Source of the DNA: Streptomyces yatensis
GTDB taxonomy: Bacteria; Actinomycetota; Actinomycetes; Streptomycetales; Streptomycetaceae
NCBI RefSeq assembly: GCF_018069625.1
Contig: NZ_CP072941.1
Location: 1-64,000, forward strand
DNA: 64,000 nt
Direction: 5' to 3'
The notes beneath the pieces were generated by a model that had not been told where the DNA came from, ran no database searches, and saw nothing but the letters and a program-made list of their open reading frames with translations. Position numbers and translations under genes: made by a program. This document shows, in pieces, positions 62,680 to 64,000 of this stretch; position 1 is the first letter of the stretch; every line of letters begins with the position of its first letter.

Positions 62680-63495
62680 ATGGATCACGGGGAGAATCCC
62701 ATTGCTCACTCTATTGACATCAGCACCCCGAGTATCGCCCGTATGTACGACTGGTTCCTGGGGGGTACGGACAATTTTCCGTCCGACCGCAAGGCGTGCC
62801 GGGCTCTGTTAGATTTCGCGCCCAGCACGCGCGTGCTGGTGCGGAACAACAGGTTGTTCCTGCAGCGTGTGGTGCGTGTCCTGGCTCAGGACTACGGGGT
62901 GCGGCAGTTCCTGGATTACGGCTCGGGACTGCCGGTGCGCGACAACGTCCACCAGGTTGCCCAGGGTGTTGATGCCAGTTCACGGGTCGTCTACATCGAC
63001 GATGATCCGATCGTCTTTGCGCATGGCCGGACCCTGCTGGATGAGAACGACGAGACGGCCATCATGCGGGCCAAGATGACGGACATCGACGGCACGCTCG
63101 ACCACCTCGAGGCAACCAGTCTGATCAATCTCGATGCTCCTGTGGCCGCTCTGTTCGTCTCGGGCCTGCACCGCATCCCTGACCCCCCTGGGCCCGAGAG
63201 CGTGATCCAACGGGTTGCCAGCCGGCTGGCCACGGGGAGCTTCCTGGTGTTCTGCCAGCTCGTCAGCGACAACCCGGCCCTTCGACAGGCGGCGACCGAG
63301 TTCATGCTGCAGACCACGGGCCACACCTGGGGCCGGGTGAGGGACAAGAGCGAGGTGCACGCCTGGATCAGCGGCATGCAGCTGCTCGCTCCCGGCCTGG
63401 TCGAGGTCTCCGCCTGGCGGCCGGACTCCGACCTCACACCGCGGCAGCGAACCTTCGAGTGGGAAGAGTACGGCGGAGTCATCTGTATCCCCTGA
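62680..63495 (+). CDS. SAM-dependent methyltransferase, DUF574 family
   Basis: 271 residues from ATG 62680 with a G-rich site upstream. ARMYDWFLGGTDNFPSDRKA, FLQRVVRVLAQDYGVRQFLD, YGSGLPVRDNVHQVA, VVYIDDDPIVFAHGR and MTDIDG are the signature of the Methyltransf_19/DUF574 family, common near DUF5753/XRE regulator genes in Streptomyces. The substrate is unknown. It is convergent with such a regulator gene here. Confidence 0.85.
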   Translation: MDHGENPIAHSIDISTPSIARMYDWFLGGTDNFPSDRKACRALLDFAPSTRVLVRNNRLFLQRVVRVLAQDYGVRQFLDYGSGLPVRDNVHQVAQGVDASSRVVYIDDDPIVFAHGRTLLDENDETAIMRAKMTDIDGTLDHLEATSLINLDAPVAALFVSGLHRIPDPPGPESVIQRVASRLATGSFLVFCQLVSDNPALRQAATEFMLQTTGHTWGRVRDKSEVHAWISGMQLLAPGLVEVSAWRPDSDLTPRQRTFEWEEYGGVICIP

Positions 63496-63501
63496 CCCCG
63501 G

Positions 63502-63528
63502 GGCGGCGGCGACGTCAGAGCCGCCGCC
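63502..63528. terminator. Bidirectional hairpin between convergent genes
   Basis: A 9-base perfect stem (GGCGGCGGC and GCCGCCGCC) with a 9-base loop, just past the methyltransferase stop and overlapping the stop of the convergent regulator gene. Confidence 0.6.
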
Positions 63529-64000
63529 GAGAAGGGTGCCTCGCGTAATCCTTTATCGCTTCCCTGAGAAGCTGCATCGTCTCCGTCCGCGACGCGGCCG
63601 CCCCCCACAGTTCGGAGAGCACATAGCGGTAGCTTTCCACGCCGCTCTTGTTGCTGATGTACATGGCTCCGGCAGCCTGTTCGAGGTAGATCAGCTCCGC
63701 CGGGCCGCCCGGTGCGAATTTCAGGTACGTCACCGGGGTGCTGGGGGCGATCCTTGCGCCCTTCATGAACTGCACCACCCGGATCGTGATCCCACTGCGC
63801 TCCGCGGCGCGCAGCAGGTATTCCAGCTGTTCGACCATGACATCCGCGCTGCCCACCGGGCGACGCAGGATGGCCTCATCCAGCAGGGCTACCAGCTGGG
63901 GCCGGCCGGGAGCGTACAGCAGCTTCTGACGGGCCATGCGCATCTCCACGCGCCGTCTGATCTCGGTTTCACTCGCGTGCGGAAGGCCGGAGGAGACGAT
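63515..64000 (-). CDS. DUF5753-type XRE regulator, N-terminus outside the window
   Basis: About 161 C-terminal codons, open to the window edge. The DUF5753 domain is clear: RRRVEMRMARQKLLYAP, QLEYLLRAAERSGITIRVVQ, VTYLKFAPGGPAELIYLE. In this Streptomyces family an XRE HTH precedes DUF5753; its gene usually partners a small DUF397 gene. The frame continues upstream of the in-frame ATG at 63949 (residues RRRVE and earlier), so the ATG is not the start. Confidence 0.8.
   Translation of the reverse strand: MVSSGLPHASETEIRRRVEMRMARQKLLYAPGRPQLVALLDEAILRRPVGSADVMVEQLEYLLRAAERSGITIRVVQFMKGARIAPSTPVTYLKFAPGGPAELIYLEQAAGAMYISNKSGVESYRYVLSELWGAAASRTETMQLLREAIKDYARHPSRRRL

Overview
The window is GC-rich actinobacterial DNA, almost certainly from a Streptomyces or close relative. 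The evidence is very high third-position GC, GTG/TTG starts, 4-base GTGA/ATGA overlaps between genes, and families typical of that genus (DUF6207, DUF6087, DUF6083, DUF402, SUKH-4, the DUF574-type methyltransferase, and DUF5753-type XRE regulators). There are no rRNA or tRNA genes, no core metabolic operon and no CRISPR array. Two insertion sequences and several frameshifted genes mark it as accessory DNA: a chromosome arm, genomic island or large plasmid.

Positions 1-31 kb read as a defence and genome-conflict island. In order it holds: a GIY-YIG-like protein, a helicase-nuclease fusion and an Mrr-type nuclease (1-5283); a TPR-CHAT caspase-like protease divergent from an unfamiliar 272-residue protein that could be its effector (5998-10666); two decayed Streptomyces genes followed by an IS3-family element (10681-13817); a co-directional set of an NdpA-like protein, a RelA/SpoT-type synthetase, a four-helix membrane protein and an SF2 helicase (14120-19452); an orphan Wadjet JetD whose jetC partner is reduced to a tail by an IS5-family element (19995-22348); a complete Gabija GajA/GajB pair (22641-26564); and an HTH plus STAND-like P-loop plus TPR-type regulator preceded by repeated operator-like sites (27228-30108).

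Positions 30.7-48 kb are dominated by secreted or envelope proteins and small conserved Streptomyces genes. These are two related exported HNH nucleases, a three-domain protein (deoxyribosyltransferase-like, Nudix, NrtR-type winged helix), a 1346-residue exported protein carrying lytic-transglycosylase-like and SGNH-hydrolase domains, a lipoprotein, two small cysteine-rich exported proteins, and DUF402, DUF6207 and DUF2461 proteins. Strong hairpins separate several of them.

Positions 48.3-53.1 kb are a deaminase and SUKH locus: a SUKH-4/deaminase fusion, a frameshifted ATPase-WD40 gene, a large deaminase polymorphic toxin and its SUKH-type immunity protein. Positions 53.2-59.0 kb form a minus-strand series (XRE regulator, DUF6083, SLOG-domain protein, RecD2-like helicase, two unknowns). 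Positions 60.9-64 kb hold regulatory genes: an XRE protein, a sigma-like protein, a DUF574 methyltransferase and a truncated DUF5753 regulator.

The best candidates for something undescribed are the CHAT protease with its divergent partner, and the NdpA-RelA/SpoT-membrane protein operon. Several genes change frame part-way through, so either the region is decaying or the assembly carries indel errors; this should be settled before functions are assigned to those loci.
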